Origin: Cannabis sativa
Taxonomy: Eukaryota; Streptophyta; Magnoliopsida; Rosales; Cannabaceae
Length of the DNA: 64,000 bases
Assembly (NCBI RefSeq): GCF_029168945.1
Contig: NC_083605.1
Location: 24,193,280 to 24,257,279 of the forward strand
Direction of reading: 5' to 3'
This document shows, piece after piece, positions 11,160 to 21,339 of this stretch (positions are counted from its first letter, which is position 1; each line of letters begins with the position of its first letter). The notes beneath the pieces are model-generated. The model was not told the origin of the DNA, ran no database searches, and worked only from the letters and a program-made list of their open reading frames with translations. Both the position numbers and the translations under genes were made by a program.

Positions 11160-13159
11160 TGTAACACCCTAACTACCATAGGCGTATTACGTGATTTTTA
11201 AACGTACTGTGCAGCTCATTGCTAATCAACGAGGTTTATGGAAAAACGTGATTAATTAAAATTTTGCTTTTTAATTAAACTTTATAAAACAATATTACAA
11301 AAGACTCGGGATCCCGATTATAAAATTATTTACAAAAGATTTAACTCATTAACTGATACATAAAATAAAGGTCGTCTAACGACCAGTTACAAAAATTAGC
11401 CTTGCTGTCCCGATGATCGTACGCTCCAGCCTGTACCGACGTGTTACTATATCCTCCTGATCGGTCGAACCGGTCATACTCTGGCTGCTGGTCATACTCC
11501 AGCCTGTACCGACGGGATATGTCAATAGTACGGAACCACCAACCAAGTGTCAGCCTGATCGGTCAAACCGGTCATACTCCGGCTGCTGGTCATACTCCAG
11601 CCTGTACCGACGTGACAGGGTTGGATGATTCGAAGCCAACATACATAACTAATGTAATCTAATAGGCTTCCTACATGCACGCTAAACACGTAATCTACAT
11701 ATGCATACTGTTATACTAATCTTACCTGGATTCCGAATTCAGGTGTGCCGGTCAACTCCGACCGGAACTTTAAATTTAGCTGAGCGGCGGATTACAGGCT
11801 CCTAAACCATAAAAATCACAACGCTATAAGTGACACGCTAAATCACTTCCCGGGGACTAAAACTAAGAACTAAAAGTTTCCCTATCGATAAAAAGCATGG
11901 CAATACCCCTTAAAACATAAAAACGAGGAAAAACACGGGTTCTGAAAATTCCCCAACCGGTAGACCGGTTGCCCAACCGGAATTCCGGTTCTGGGAAATT
12001 CAGGACCCCCATCCGGAATTCCGGATGCACAACCAGAATTCCGGTTCCTCGCAGGCAGCAACATCAAATTTTCATAACTCAACCAATTCAACCCCAAATT
12101 GATTTAAACTTTCCAGACCTGTTCTATACCTTCCATAGAACATATCCAAGGCATCAAACCTACCCAGAAACCACAGAAATGAAAAACACCATGTGAGCTC
12201 CAAGCTTTGAGTTAAAACTCAAACTTGGCTAAAGCTCACTCACAAACCTCAAAGCTAGCTTAGAATCACATAATCAAGCATAGAAACACTGCAGAAAACA
12301 AAACCTAATTCATGCAATAACTACAGCCACCAATTTCTCAATTTTTTACTTTGAAAACCTTAGCTTCTTAACAAGAAAATTAACCAACTCAAGCAAGAAC
12401 AACTAGCATGCATTTCAACCTAACTAAACATAATTAATTCAACATTTTAGACATAAAAACAACAACAATAACAAGCAGCAGCAACAACATCAAAAAGCAT
12501 GCATTTCACTCCATAATTCATCATTTTTTTCAAGAAAACAAAGAAAGACAAATAGGAAATACATACCACAATCAAGAGTTCCCAAAGATGTGATGAATCA
12601 AGCTTGAAAAACCCAGCCTTTGAATCCCAAATACCCAGCCAAAATGGAGAGAAAAAGAGAGCTTTTCCTTTAAAATTTCTAACTTTCTAACTTTGTGTTT
12701 TTTGTGAAAATGAATAAATGAAAACAAGCCACATATACTATTTCATTTCAGCCATAAATAATCAATTAAAATAAACATTTATTCCATTTAATAACTCACA
12801 TAAGACAAAACACTAATGGGGCAAAAAGACCATTTTGCCCCTCCACCATTAAACCACATAAACCATACTAAAGGGGTATTTTTGGGAAATTCTAAATTCC
12901 CGGCCATTCCCGACATTCCCAATGTCTAATAAACCCTCCCAAACTAATAACATGCTAAGTTGTGATTTCTACTGAGCCAAACGCCGAGTTCCAAAATACC
13001 GGGCACCGAAAATGCAAAATATGAAAACTACTGAATAACATAACAATGCATTTCTGAATTCCATAAATAACAGTAATAAATTATTTAAATAGCTATAAAT
13101 AATTTCATAATTAATCATAATTAAATGATAATTTCCAAATTAACTAAGCGGGCTTTACA
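11160..13159 (-). repeat. G3 3' LTR, with a 322-bp deletion
   Basis: 2000 bp from TGTAACACC to CTTTACA. Compared with the 5' LTR (2317 bp) it lacks 322 bp between two CTCCAG copies (29752-29757 and 30074-30079 in the other LTR); the junction here, at 11424-11429, keeps one copy. About 26 further substitutions are visible. It contains four 16-bp palindromes at 11955-12046. Confidence 0.96.
11955..12046 (-). repeat. Palindrome cluster in G3 3' LTR
   Basis: Four 16-mers: AACCGGTAGACCGGTT (11955), AACCGGAATTCCGGTT (11975), ATCCGGAATTCCGGAT (12011) and a one-base variant of the second (12031, CAG for CGG). Three are perfect or near-perfect self-complements. The 5' LTR has the same set at 30597-30688 and G6 a related set. 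Confidence 0.9.
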
Positions 13160-13176
13160 ACTATCCCCCCCTTAAA
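13160..13176 (-). other. G3 polypurine tract
   Basis: On the - strand TTTTAAGGGGGGGATAG directly precedes the 3' LTR. G6 has the equivalent GGGGGGATAAT at 50041-50052. Confidence 0.85.
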
Positions 13177-14237
13177 AGGATTTCGTCCCCGAAATCTAAC
13201 CTGAATAATTCTGGACACTGAGTTCTCATATCTGACTCTAGCTCCCAGGTCGCTTCCTCCACCTTGCTGTTTCTCCAGAGAACTTTGACCAATGCTATGG
13301 TCTTATTTCGAAGGACTTTATCCTTTCTATCCAGGATCTGCACTGGCTGTTCCTCATAAGTCATGTCTGGCTGTAGCTCAAGACTCTCATAACTGAGTAT
13401 ATGAGAGCGATCTGAAACGTATTTTCTCAACATCGAGACATGGAATACGTTGTGAACTGCTGATAAGGCTGGAGGCAATGCTAACCGATATGCCACTTGA
13501 CCTATCTTCTCGAGAATCTCGAAAGGTCCTGTAAATATAGGGCATAACTTGCCTCTTTTCCCGAAACGTTTAATCCCCTTCATCGGAGATACCCGTAAAA
13601 ACACATGGTCCCCTACTTGGAACTCAACATCTCTGCGTTTCGGATCTGCGTAACTCTTCTGTCTGCTCTGTGAGGCAAGCATTCTAGCTTTTATCTTTTC
13701 TATTGCCTCATTGGTCCGCTGCACTGACTCTGGACCTAGGTATTTCTTCTCCCCTGTCTCATCCCAGTGGATAGGGGATCTACATTTCCTACCGTATAAC
13801 AGTTCATAGGGAGCCATCCCTATCGTACTCTGATAACTGTTGTTGTAAGAAAATTCTATCAACGGTAGATACTTATTCCATGAGCCTTCAAAGTCCATAA
13901 CACAGGCTCTCAACATATCCTCCAATATCTGAATTGTCCTTTCGGACTGACCATCTGTCTGAGGATGGAATGCTGTACTGAATTTCAGCTTTGTACCCAT
14001 TGCCCGTTGCAAACTTTGCCAAAATTTGGAGGTGAACTTTGGATCCCTGTCCGAAACTATAGACTTCGGTACCCCGTGAAGTCTCACTATCTCTCTGACA
14101 TACAGCTCTGCCAACTGATCCACTGAAAATGTTGTTCTAACCGGCAGAAAATGAGCAGATTTCGTAAATCGGTCCACCACTACCCAGATGGAATCAAATA
14201 AACCCGTGGTCCTAGGTAACCCGACCACAAAATCCAT
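13161..14237 (-). pseudogene. G3 integrase core and chromodomain-like C-terminus
   Basis: 358 codons from MDFVVGLP to the stop beside the 3' LTR. It holds the first catalytic Asp (MDFVVG), the second ([12 protein letters not shown]) and the Glu ([10 protein letters not shown]) of the retroviral integrase core, then the GPF/Y-like FTGPFEILEKIG, then a tail (EEQPVQILDRK...WELESDM) resembling the chromodomain of Tekay/Del-type chromoviruses. That tail is thought to steer integration to heterochromatin. It is separated from the upstream frame by TAA in place of the Glu of LPEWKWE near 14256. Very similar to the same region of G6. Confidence 0.92.
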
Positions 14238-14258
14238 CGTAATATCCTCCCATTTCCA

Positions 14259-15314
14259 TTATGGTAGGGTTAGAGGCTGCAACAACCCTGCTGGTCTCTG
14301 ATGTTCAGCCTTAATCTGCTGACAAGTGAGGCATCTCGATACGAATTCTACCAAATTCTTCTTCATACCGTTCCACCAGAAGTACGGTTTCAAATCTTGG
14401 TACATCTTAGTGGTGCCGGGATGCAGAGAATACGGGGTAGAATGAGCCTCCTCAAAGATCTTATTCCTAAGTTCCACACTGTTCGGAACACAAACCCTGG
14501 CTTTATACAAAAGCATCCCACTATCTGACACTGAAAAGTCCTTGGCTTGACCAGCCAACACCTCATCTCGGATCTTCACTAACTCCGGATCTGTCATCTG
14601 AGCGACTTTTATTCTTTCCAACAGATCAGATTGCAGCGTTAAGTTGTGAAGCTGACCTATCACAAACTCAATGCTGGATCTAACCATATCCTCTACTAGC
14701 TGAGGTGAGATCTGAACCATACTAGCTACTTGCCCGGGACCCTTTCTGCTCAGGGCATCGGCCACTACATTGGATTTTCCGGGATGATAGAGGATCTCAC
14801 AATCGTAATCCTTCACTAATTCCAACCAACGCCTTTGTCTCATATTCAAATCCTTCTGAGTAAAGAAATACTTGAGACTTTTATGGTCAGTATAGATCTC
14901 ACATTTCTCCCCGTAAAGGTAATGCCGCCAAATCTTCAGTGCAAAAACCACTGCGGCCAATTCTAGATCATGAGTCGGGTATCGCTGTTCATAATCCTTT
15001 AACTGCCGGGAGGCATAAGCGATAACCCGATCGGCTTGCATCAACACACACCCCAAACCCTGTTTGGAGGCGTCACAATAAATTACGAACTTCTCCTTGT
15101 CCGAAGGCAAAGCTAGCACTGGAGCGGTAATCAACCTCTGTTTTAGCTCCTGAAAACTAGCTTCGCACTTGTCTGACCAAATAAATCGCTGATTCTTCTT
15201 TGTAAGCTCGGTTAGGGGCATTGAAATTTTAGAGAACCCTTCGACGAACCTACGGTAGTACCCAGCTAAACCCAAGAAGCTTCTGATCTCTACACTGTCT
15301 TCGGTCTCGACCAA
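14259..15314 (-). pseudogene. G3 RNase H and integrase zinc-finger part
   Basis: About 350 codons covering the RT connection ([17 protein letters not shown]), RNase H ([45 protein letters not shown]) and the integrase HHCC finger ([10 protein letters not shown]...[11 protein letters not shown]). It ends at a TAA where G6 has Glu. The upstream end overlaps the RT part in another frame, so there is a frameshift near 15300 at RPKTV. Confidence 0.92.
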
Positions 15315-15859
15315 TCCCTGACATATTCAATCTTCCCGGGATCCACCTTGATCCCGTCTTTGCTCACAATGTGCCCTAGGAAGGACACCTGAGATAGCCA
15401 GAACTCACATTTCTTGAACTTGGCATAAAGCTTATGTTCTCGAAGTCGTTGCAATATCATCTGAAGATGTAACTCATGCTCCTCTTCTGATTGAGAGTAC
15501 ACGAGGATGTCGTCGATAAACACAATCACACAGATATCGAGGAAATCCTTGAATACTCTATTCATCAGGTCCATGAATACTGCAGGAGCATTGGTTAGTC
15601 CGAATGACATAACCAGAAACTCGTAATGTCCATACCTAGTGCGGAAAGCCGTCTTTGGAATGTCCTCCTCTCGGATTCTCAACTGATGATAACCCGAACG
15701 GAGATCAATCTTAGAAAAGACTGTCTTCCCCTGAAGCTGATCGAACAAATCATCGATCCTAGGTAATGGATATTTATTCTTCACCGTTAGCTTGTTCAAT
15801 TCTCTGTAGTCGATGAACATCCTCATAGATCCATCCTTATTCTTGACGAATAAAACCGG
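15290..15859 (-). pseudogene. G3 reverse transcriptase part
   Basis: RT core continuing from the protease part on the far side of A4 (27220-27978). It contains [45 protein letters not shown] and the catalytic [10 protein letters not shown]. The reading frame runs on into the A4 LTR, but that stretch is not G3 sequence. The downstream end is frameshifted. Confidence 0.92.
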
Positions 15860-16690
15860 GGCTCTGTTACGAAAATTCTGTTTATTACGCAAGTGTACGT
15901 ATCAAGTAGTATCTCACGCAAGTGAGGTCGAACCACAGGGAATTGGATTGAGTACTACTAAATTATAATTATGATTCTATTTGGTAAAATAATAAGTTGC
16001 AATTTGTAAAAGTAAATAACTCAGAAATTAAAGAGAAAATAAACGAAGATTAATCAAGATGAGAGATTAGGGAGGTGAATCCTGTTGATAAGTTACCTAT
16101 GTTAATGCCTAATTGCTATCCTTATCTCAATGTGAAAGACAGATTATAAATTAACCTAACTCTTTTCAGATCTTTTAGGTTCTAAATAATATGTTCTCTA
16201 ATTAACTTCTTAATTAGATCAACACAAAATCAGCATTAAGCAATAATCTATTAGTCACTAGGCTATGTAAATACTCTCGTTTTACATCAAAACCTAGACT
16301 ATCCAAATTTTAGCATTCCTAATTCTCACTTTTCAGATTTCGAATTAGGATCATAGAGCATGTAAAAGGTGATCAAGCTTAAACATGAAATTAAACACAA
16401 ATAAAGATAATATTCACACATAAGATGAAGGAATGGCGATTATTTATTAACTAGGCATAAACTTAAACAACATTCATCAGCCTCCCTTATTGGGAAATTT
16501 AGTTCATAATAACTCTAAAAACATCCATGATTAATTCAGAATTAAAAACAAACATAAAGATGAATAAAAAGGGAAAAAGAAAGAAACTAGAAGGTGGTAT
16601 CGCTCCGGGTCTTCAAGATAGCTTCCTCTCCACTTTGCCTCCACTATTAGGTCTGTTTTTGCTTTTTTTTTTACCTTCAATGTCGTATTC

Positions 16691-16700
16691 CTTATATAGG
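16691..16700 (-). promoter_or_regulatory. TATA box of A4 3' LTR
   Basis: CCTATATAAG on the - strand, 67 bp downstream of the nearest GTCGCGAC. The active copy is the equivalent at 26811-26820 in the 5' LTR. Confidence 0.7.
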
Positions 16701-16767
16701 GATAAGTGGTGAGCCTCCAATTGAGTGAAAAATCAAAATTAGGTCAAATCTGCGATTTCCGTACATA

Positions 16768-16902
16768 GTCGCGACTAGCATTTAAGCTGGTCGCGACTAC
16801 AGGCAAAACTCGAAAAACCGAGTTTCTGCCAATCTTACGAAGTCGCGACCTGGGTCGCGACCAGGAAAAAGGGTCGCGACCAGGCTCATCAGAGGTCGCG
16901 AC
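16768..16902 (-). promoter_or_regulatory. GTCGCGAC cluster (6 copies) in A4 3' LTR
   Basis: Six exact copies of the self-complementary octamer at 16768, 16790, 16842, 16854, 16873 and 16895, mostly with pyrimidine/purine flanks as in CAGGTCGCGACC. The cluster lies just upstream of the TATA box. The 5' LTR has the same cluster at about 26888-27022, and a second six-copy cluster lies internally at 20196-20328. Confidence 0.85.
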
Positions 16903-17099
16903 TACTGATGCTTCAGGAACCAAATTTTCCAAATTTTCCAAGTTTGTCCCAGTTTTTCGCCATTTGACTGAATTCGAACTTTAACACCCCGGGAACCTGA
17001 AATAATGAAAATCAAGCGTAAAACTGCTCCAAAAGACACCAATAGACGAGATAATGCTAACTTTAAAGACCCGAAATATAGGTTAATTATAACCTAACA

Positions 17100-17112
17100 A
17101 ATTCCCCCAAAC
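17100..17112 (-). other. A4 polypurine tract
   Basis: GTTTGGGGGAATT on the - strand abuts the 3' LTR. Similar tracts AGTTTGGGGG occur at 17776-17788 and 18310-18323. Confidence 0.85.
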
Positions 17113-18389
17113 TAGATTCTTACTCGCCCCCGAGTAAGATAAAAAAAAACTAACTACTCTTTCAGATAATCACTACACTGCTGACTCATGCTCTGTTTCC
17201 ATCCTTGCATAAACTAGAATTTTGTTCTTACTAACTCTAACAATTAACTCGGATGCTCAATTAATAACACTATGTACAACTGCAACAATCTACTCAAGTA
17301 TGAAACATTGTTATAAAAGTTTTACTCTTTCCATTAGTTCCACAACCCGATAACTCATAAGCTTGCATGCTTACCTTTCTCCACTAATGTTGACAGTATT
17401 CTTTGGAATCATTAGGTCTTTTCAAGGTTTAGGTAGTATGGCTTAGATATTCAGGGATAGGCAAAAGATAATTTTGTCTCAAGATATCATAAGCACACAA
17501 ACAGAACCCACAAGCTTCTTACTTTTTTTTTTTTCAATCCCCCATAGCGTTCCCACATCTACCAAGATTGAGAGAAGATATCTCTATTATTTTTCCCAAC
17601 ATCACTGAATTTTTTTCAAACACATTCTTACTTTTTGTTGTGTTTTTTTTTTCATCATTCATATTTCATCATCATCTCAATTTTTTTTTTCAGTGACATT
17701 GAATTACACATTTTTTCTTTTCTCAATCTTACAAGTTCTTCTCCCTCTAACTATTTTCTCACACTAAATATTTCTCTCCCCCAAACTAATTATTTAGCTT
17801 ATGATATCATGCATATAATGGTGAAGAAAAATCAATAGTATGGTTAAAATTTTTCGAATCAATGGGTGAACAACATAACAGGTTTAGGCTCAATAGGGTT
17901 AACTAGGGATAAACATTATTATGGTAGGCTTGAAAGGCTCAAACTATCCAACAAATGCCTAAATCATATTCCAATTGAACACTACCAAGGATTTCGCCTC
18001 AAAAGAATAAACATGCAAGTTCTAAGCTATCCTGTCAATCTTACCACAAACCATAGTAAAACAGTTATAACAGTTTTCACAACTTGAGTATTTGCAGAAA
18101 GACACAGGTTCCTAAGCATCCAAACTAATCCAAAGAGTTAACAAAATCAAGCACACAGTTATTTTGCAGTTTCAGATCACATCACACTAATCAGCAGCAT
18201 ACAACTATCATCAAGCTTATTGCCATTCCTTAACTAAAACAAAAAAAAACTAAAACAGAAAATTAAAATGCAGAATTTAAAGTGCAGAATTTAAAATTTT
18301 TTCTTAAGCCTCTCCCCCCAAACTAAATATTACATTGTCCCCAATGTATACAGTAAAATGCAGAGAGAAGAAACTTACCTGAGACCCTT
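17113..18389 (-). other. A4 3' noncoding region with two internal polypurine tracts
   Basis: Between the ORF3 stop and the PPT I see no gene. It is AT-rich with T/C-rich runs near 17530-17700 (purine-rich on the element's strand). Two extra tracts of the form ATTTAGTTTGGGGG or ATTAGTTTGGGGG (18310-18323, 17776-17788) copy the terminal PPT. Confidence 0.75.
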
Positions 18390-19571
18390 TCAGAAAGGGT
18401 TGGGTGGTGGCGGCTGGTCATAGGGATAGAACCGAGGAGGTTGTGCCAAGTAGTTCGGGTCATCAATCCCAATGTTCATTCTGTTGATGAGAGAGTTGAG
18501 TTGCTGAACTTGTCCCTCATCATAGATACTCCTTTGCACCATGTATTGTTGCATGTGGTTGTTCTGCTGAATTATGTAACTCAGCTGTGCATGAGTGTAT
18601 TGTGTTGTAGGATCAATGGGCCCAGGCAATTGAAGTGTTTGCTCCTCTTCTTCTTCTTCAACACTAGGCTCACGTTGCCGCCTACGCCCTTGCGGTGCAT
18701 CAGGTGGTGGCTGCCCATAGGGGTGTGGCTCTTTCAGCCTGTTGACAAAGGCGATGTCCATCTTACGAAGTGGCAACACCGTGTTGTCAAACTCTAACTG
18801 GGGAACTTCATATGCCCCGCAGAGTTCTGTGATAACCCCTGCCAAACCGAAACCACCTCCCGTGGCTCCTTGCACGATTTGGTCAATGCTCTGCCGTATG
18901 ACTTGTCCAATGTTAATGTTGTACCCTTTCATTATGGCGTACACATATTTAAGGCGATCCATTTGGACATCGGAAAAATGCTTGTTGGGCACTAACCGAG
19001 CACTCACAAAGTACAGCCATGTTTTTGCCACCGGGTTAATCTCACACCGGTACAGAATATTGGGCGACCCCTCGGTACCATCATTGTCATGGAACCTCAA
19101 CCCAGGAAATCCCACTGTCTCCGCGACATCCACCATGTCAAATTGCTCTTCTTCCTCAATAATTCGGAGGCGTTGTTCCTCCCTAGTGTAATCTGGGACA
19201 GAGAACATCACATTGAATGCGTCAGCAGTGGCGGGAACCTTCTTTCCACGAACCTTCACTTCCCCATTTCGACGGTCGGGCCAATTTGCAAGGAATTCAC
19301 AGGCCATAGTAACATTAGCCCGACCCCGAGTATCCACAAAACTTCCCCACTTCATTCTTTCAATTTGCGCTCTGATTGTCTCAAACCGAGGTTGGCGCCT
19401 CAATGGATTTTCAGGGAATTCAATACCCCTATCTTCAATATAGGCTCTATTCTTCAACCTTACGAAGCGATTGTGAGCCTCGATACTACCAAAGCGGGTT
19501 CTATCAAAACCCGTTGGTGGTGGGTTCGAAGACGAACCTTCTTCAACATTCCTTGTCCTCTTTGGTGCCAT
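18390..19571 (-). CDS. A4 ORF3: Athila third-ORF protein (putative plant transposon protein type)
   Basis: 393 codons, intact, starting MAPKRTRNVEEG. The N-terminal ~280 residues (RFGSIEAHNRFVRLKNR, FVDTRGRANVTMACEFLANW, KVPATADAFNVMF, NPVAKTWLYFVSARLVPNKH) have the look of the domain found in the ORF after pol in Athila elements, annotated as putative plant transposon protein. This position has been called env-like, but I see no signal peptide and no membrane segment. Residues about 299-312 are a run rich in Glu (EEEEEE), and the C-terminus is rich in Pro, Gln and Tyr. It lies about 950 bp downstream of the integrase stop and has its own upstream TATA box, palindrome cluster and A-rich leader. 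Its function is unknown. That it is intact while gag-pol is broken is notable. Confidence 0.88.
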   Translation of the reverse strand: MAPKRTRNVEEGSSSNPPPTGFDRTRFGSIEAHNRFVRLKNRAYIEDRGIEFPENPLRRQPRFETIRAQIERMKWGSFVDTRGRANVTMACEFLANWPDRRNGEVKVRGKKVPATADAFNVMFSVPDYTREEQRLRIIEEEEQFDMVDVAETVGFPGLRFHDNDGTEGSPNILYRCEINPVAKTWLYFVSARLVPNKHFSDVQMDRLKYVYAIMKGYNINIGQVIRQSIDQIVQGATGGGFGLAGVITELCGAYEVPQLEFDNTVLPLRKMDIAFVNRLKEPHPYGQPPPDAPQGRRRQREPSVEEEEEEQTLQLPGPIDPTTQYTHAQLSYIIQQNNHMQQYMVQRSIYDEGQVQQLNSLINRMNIGIDDPNYLAQPPRFYPYDQPPPPNPF

Positions 19572-19656
19572 TTTTTCTTTCTTTTTTTTTTCGAAATTAC
19601 TTTTTTTTCTTTTTTTTTCTTTCTTTTTTTTTCTGAAACTTTTTTTTTTTTTTTTC
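19572..19656 (-). promoter_or_regulatory. A-rich purine leader directly before ORF3
   Basis: On the - strand the ~85 nt ending at the ORF3 ATG are nearly all A and G, in long A-runs broken by G and the short interruption AATTTCG. Such A-rich leaders can aid translation in plants; whether this one does is inference. Confidence 0.55.
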
Positions 19657-20171
19657 TAAGAAAAATTGGGCAGCACCTCCCCTTAAATTTCCTCTATCCC
19701 AAAAATACAAAATTCACTCAATCAATGTTCCTAACCACTTAATACCACAATACAATAATAATAAACCCAATATTATCAATTTTTACCCCACACACAATTA
19801 TATCACTCAAAACTTAAAATAATTAATCAAATTCTTAAAAGCATGAAGAAAGTGATACTTACAACCCGAAAACGCTTAACTCCACCTCCATTGTTGAATG
19901 TCTTGAAAGCTTGAGTTTTGAGGGTGACAACAATGGTGATTTTTTTTTGGTTTTGGGTATTCTTTGGTGTGGGTTTTGATGATATGTGTAGATTATTGAG
20001 TGAAATTGGGTTTTTGATTGGATTGGGTTTAAGAAATTTGAGAAAAGATGAAAAGATTGAAGTTTGAAGATGAAAAATTGAATTTTTGAGAGGAAAAGAG
20101 GGTAGGGTCGGCTGAGAGGATTTGAAATTTGAATTTGGTTTGTGTAGGGTTGAATGAGGGGGAAAGTGTGA

Positions 20172-20179
20172 ATTTATAG
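20172..20179 (-). promoter_or_regulatory. Candidate internal TATA box for ORF3
   Basis: CTATAAAT on the - strand, 17 bp downstream of the first GTCGCGAC and about 600 bp upstream of the ORF3 ATG. It has the same order (palindromes, then TATA) as the LTR. Confidence 0.5.
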
Positions 20180-20195
20180 AATTTTTCGTCAGCAA

Positions 20196-20328
20196 GTCGC
20201 GACCTGGCCACAGGCTAGTCGCGACTTGCTAATCGAGGAAATTTTGGCGTTTCTGGAAAATCAGCAAGTCGCGACTGAGGTCGCGACTTGAGAAATAGGT
20301 CGCGACTAGGCTTAATGCTAGTCGCGAC
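20196..20328 (-). promoter_or_regulatory. Internal GTCGCGAC cluster (6 copies)
   Basis: Exact copies at 20196, 20218, 20268, 20280, 20299 and 20321, equal in number and span to the LTR cluster although the intervening sequence differs. Confidence 0.85.
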
Positions 20329-20526
20329 TTCTGGGCTTCAGGTCGAAAAAAATAATTTTTAATTTTTTTTTTCACGCTTTTCACGATTCAATTAAAAAGA
20401 AATAATGTCTGGTACTAAACTAAAAATTGAAAATACTAACAAAACAATCAAAACAAAATAATACTTGGGCTGCCTCCCAGAAGCGCTGTGTTTATCGTCA
20501 TGCAGCTAGACGCTGAGCCTTGGATT

Positions 20527-21339
20527 TCAAAGTGGCGCCAGGATCATGGCGGACTTGGCTTGGTCAAACTGACCTCCCAAGTAGAGCTTTAACCTTTGTC
20601 CATTGACTTTGAAAGTTGTTGGACTTTCACCTTTTAACTCCACCGCTCCATAAGGAAACACCTTGACCACCGTAAATGGTCCCGACCATCTTGATTTCAG
20701 CTTTCCAGGAAACAGTTTCAGCCTTGAATTGAAGAGTAGCACTTGCTGTCCTGGTTGAAACTCTTTCCGTATTAGACCTTTATCGTGCCACTTTTTAGTT
20801 CTCTCTTTGTATATCTTGGCGTTTTCATAGGCTTCGTTCCGAAACTCATCTAACTCATTCAGCTGTAACAGTCTTTTCTCCCCTGCAGCTTTTAGTTCCA
20901 TGTTGAGAGTCTTCATGGCCCAAAAAGCTCTATGCTCTAACTCCACCGGTAAATGACAAGCCTTTCCAAACACCAACCGATATGGGGACATGCCAATTGG
21001 TGTTTTGAAAGCTGTTCTGTACGCCCACAGTGCGTCATCCAACTTCCTTGACCAATCTTTCCTTGATCTTTGCACTGTTTTCTCCAGAATCACCTTAATC
21101 TCTCGGTTAGAGATTTCAGCTTGGCCATTACTTTGGGGATGGTATGGTAAAGCAGTTCGATGTCGAACACCATATCTTGAGAGGAGTGCTTCAAACTGCT
21201 TGTTACAGAAATGGCTCCCTTCATCGCTTACTATTGCTCGAGGAGTACCAAACCGAGTAAAAATGTTCTTTTGTAAGAAGCGGAGAACTGTCTTTCCATC
21301 ATTTTGAGGTGTAGCTGAAGCTTCGACCCATTTAGACAC
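20527..21339 (-). pseudogene. A4 integrase core and C-terminus
   Basis: 270 codons holding the second catalytic Asp ([10 protein letters not shown]) and the Glu ([16 protein letters not shown]) of the integrase core, then the [16 protein letters not shown] motif of the C-terminal domain, ending at a natural stop. The first Asp (GIDFMGPFP) is in the preceding frame, so a 1-nt frameshift near 21340 separates them. Confidence 0.92.

Larger units (their letters stand above)
15865..17099 (-). repeat. A4 3' LTR
   Basis: 1235 bp from TGTTACGAA to CCTAACA. Almost identical to 25985-27219; differences noted at about 15900, 16009, in the T-run near 16665-16672, and at 16785. Contains the GTCGCGAC cluster and a TATA box. 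Confidence 0.97.
19657..20526 (-). other. A4 spacer between integrase and ORF3
   Basis: No convincing gene. Holds the internal TATA-like box and GTCGCGAC cluster. The 122-codon frame at 19827-20195 lies in the presumed ORF3 transcript leader and is low complexity (Ser, Asn, Phe, Pro, Lys), so I do not call it. Confidence 0.7.

Noticed and set aside
16768..16902. GTCGCGAC repeats as a CRISPR-like array
   Set aside because: Repeats are 8 bp with irregular spacing inside a plant retrotransposon LTR.
16744..16941. 65-codon frame identical at 26864-27061
   Set aside because: It runs through the GTCGCGAC cluster in both LTRs of A4; identical because the LTRs are, with no known domain.
19827..20195. 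122-codon frame upstream of ORF3
   Set aside because: Low-complexity composition in the presumed leader, with an overlapping second frame; no domain.
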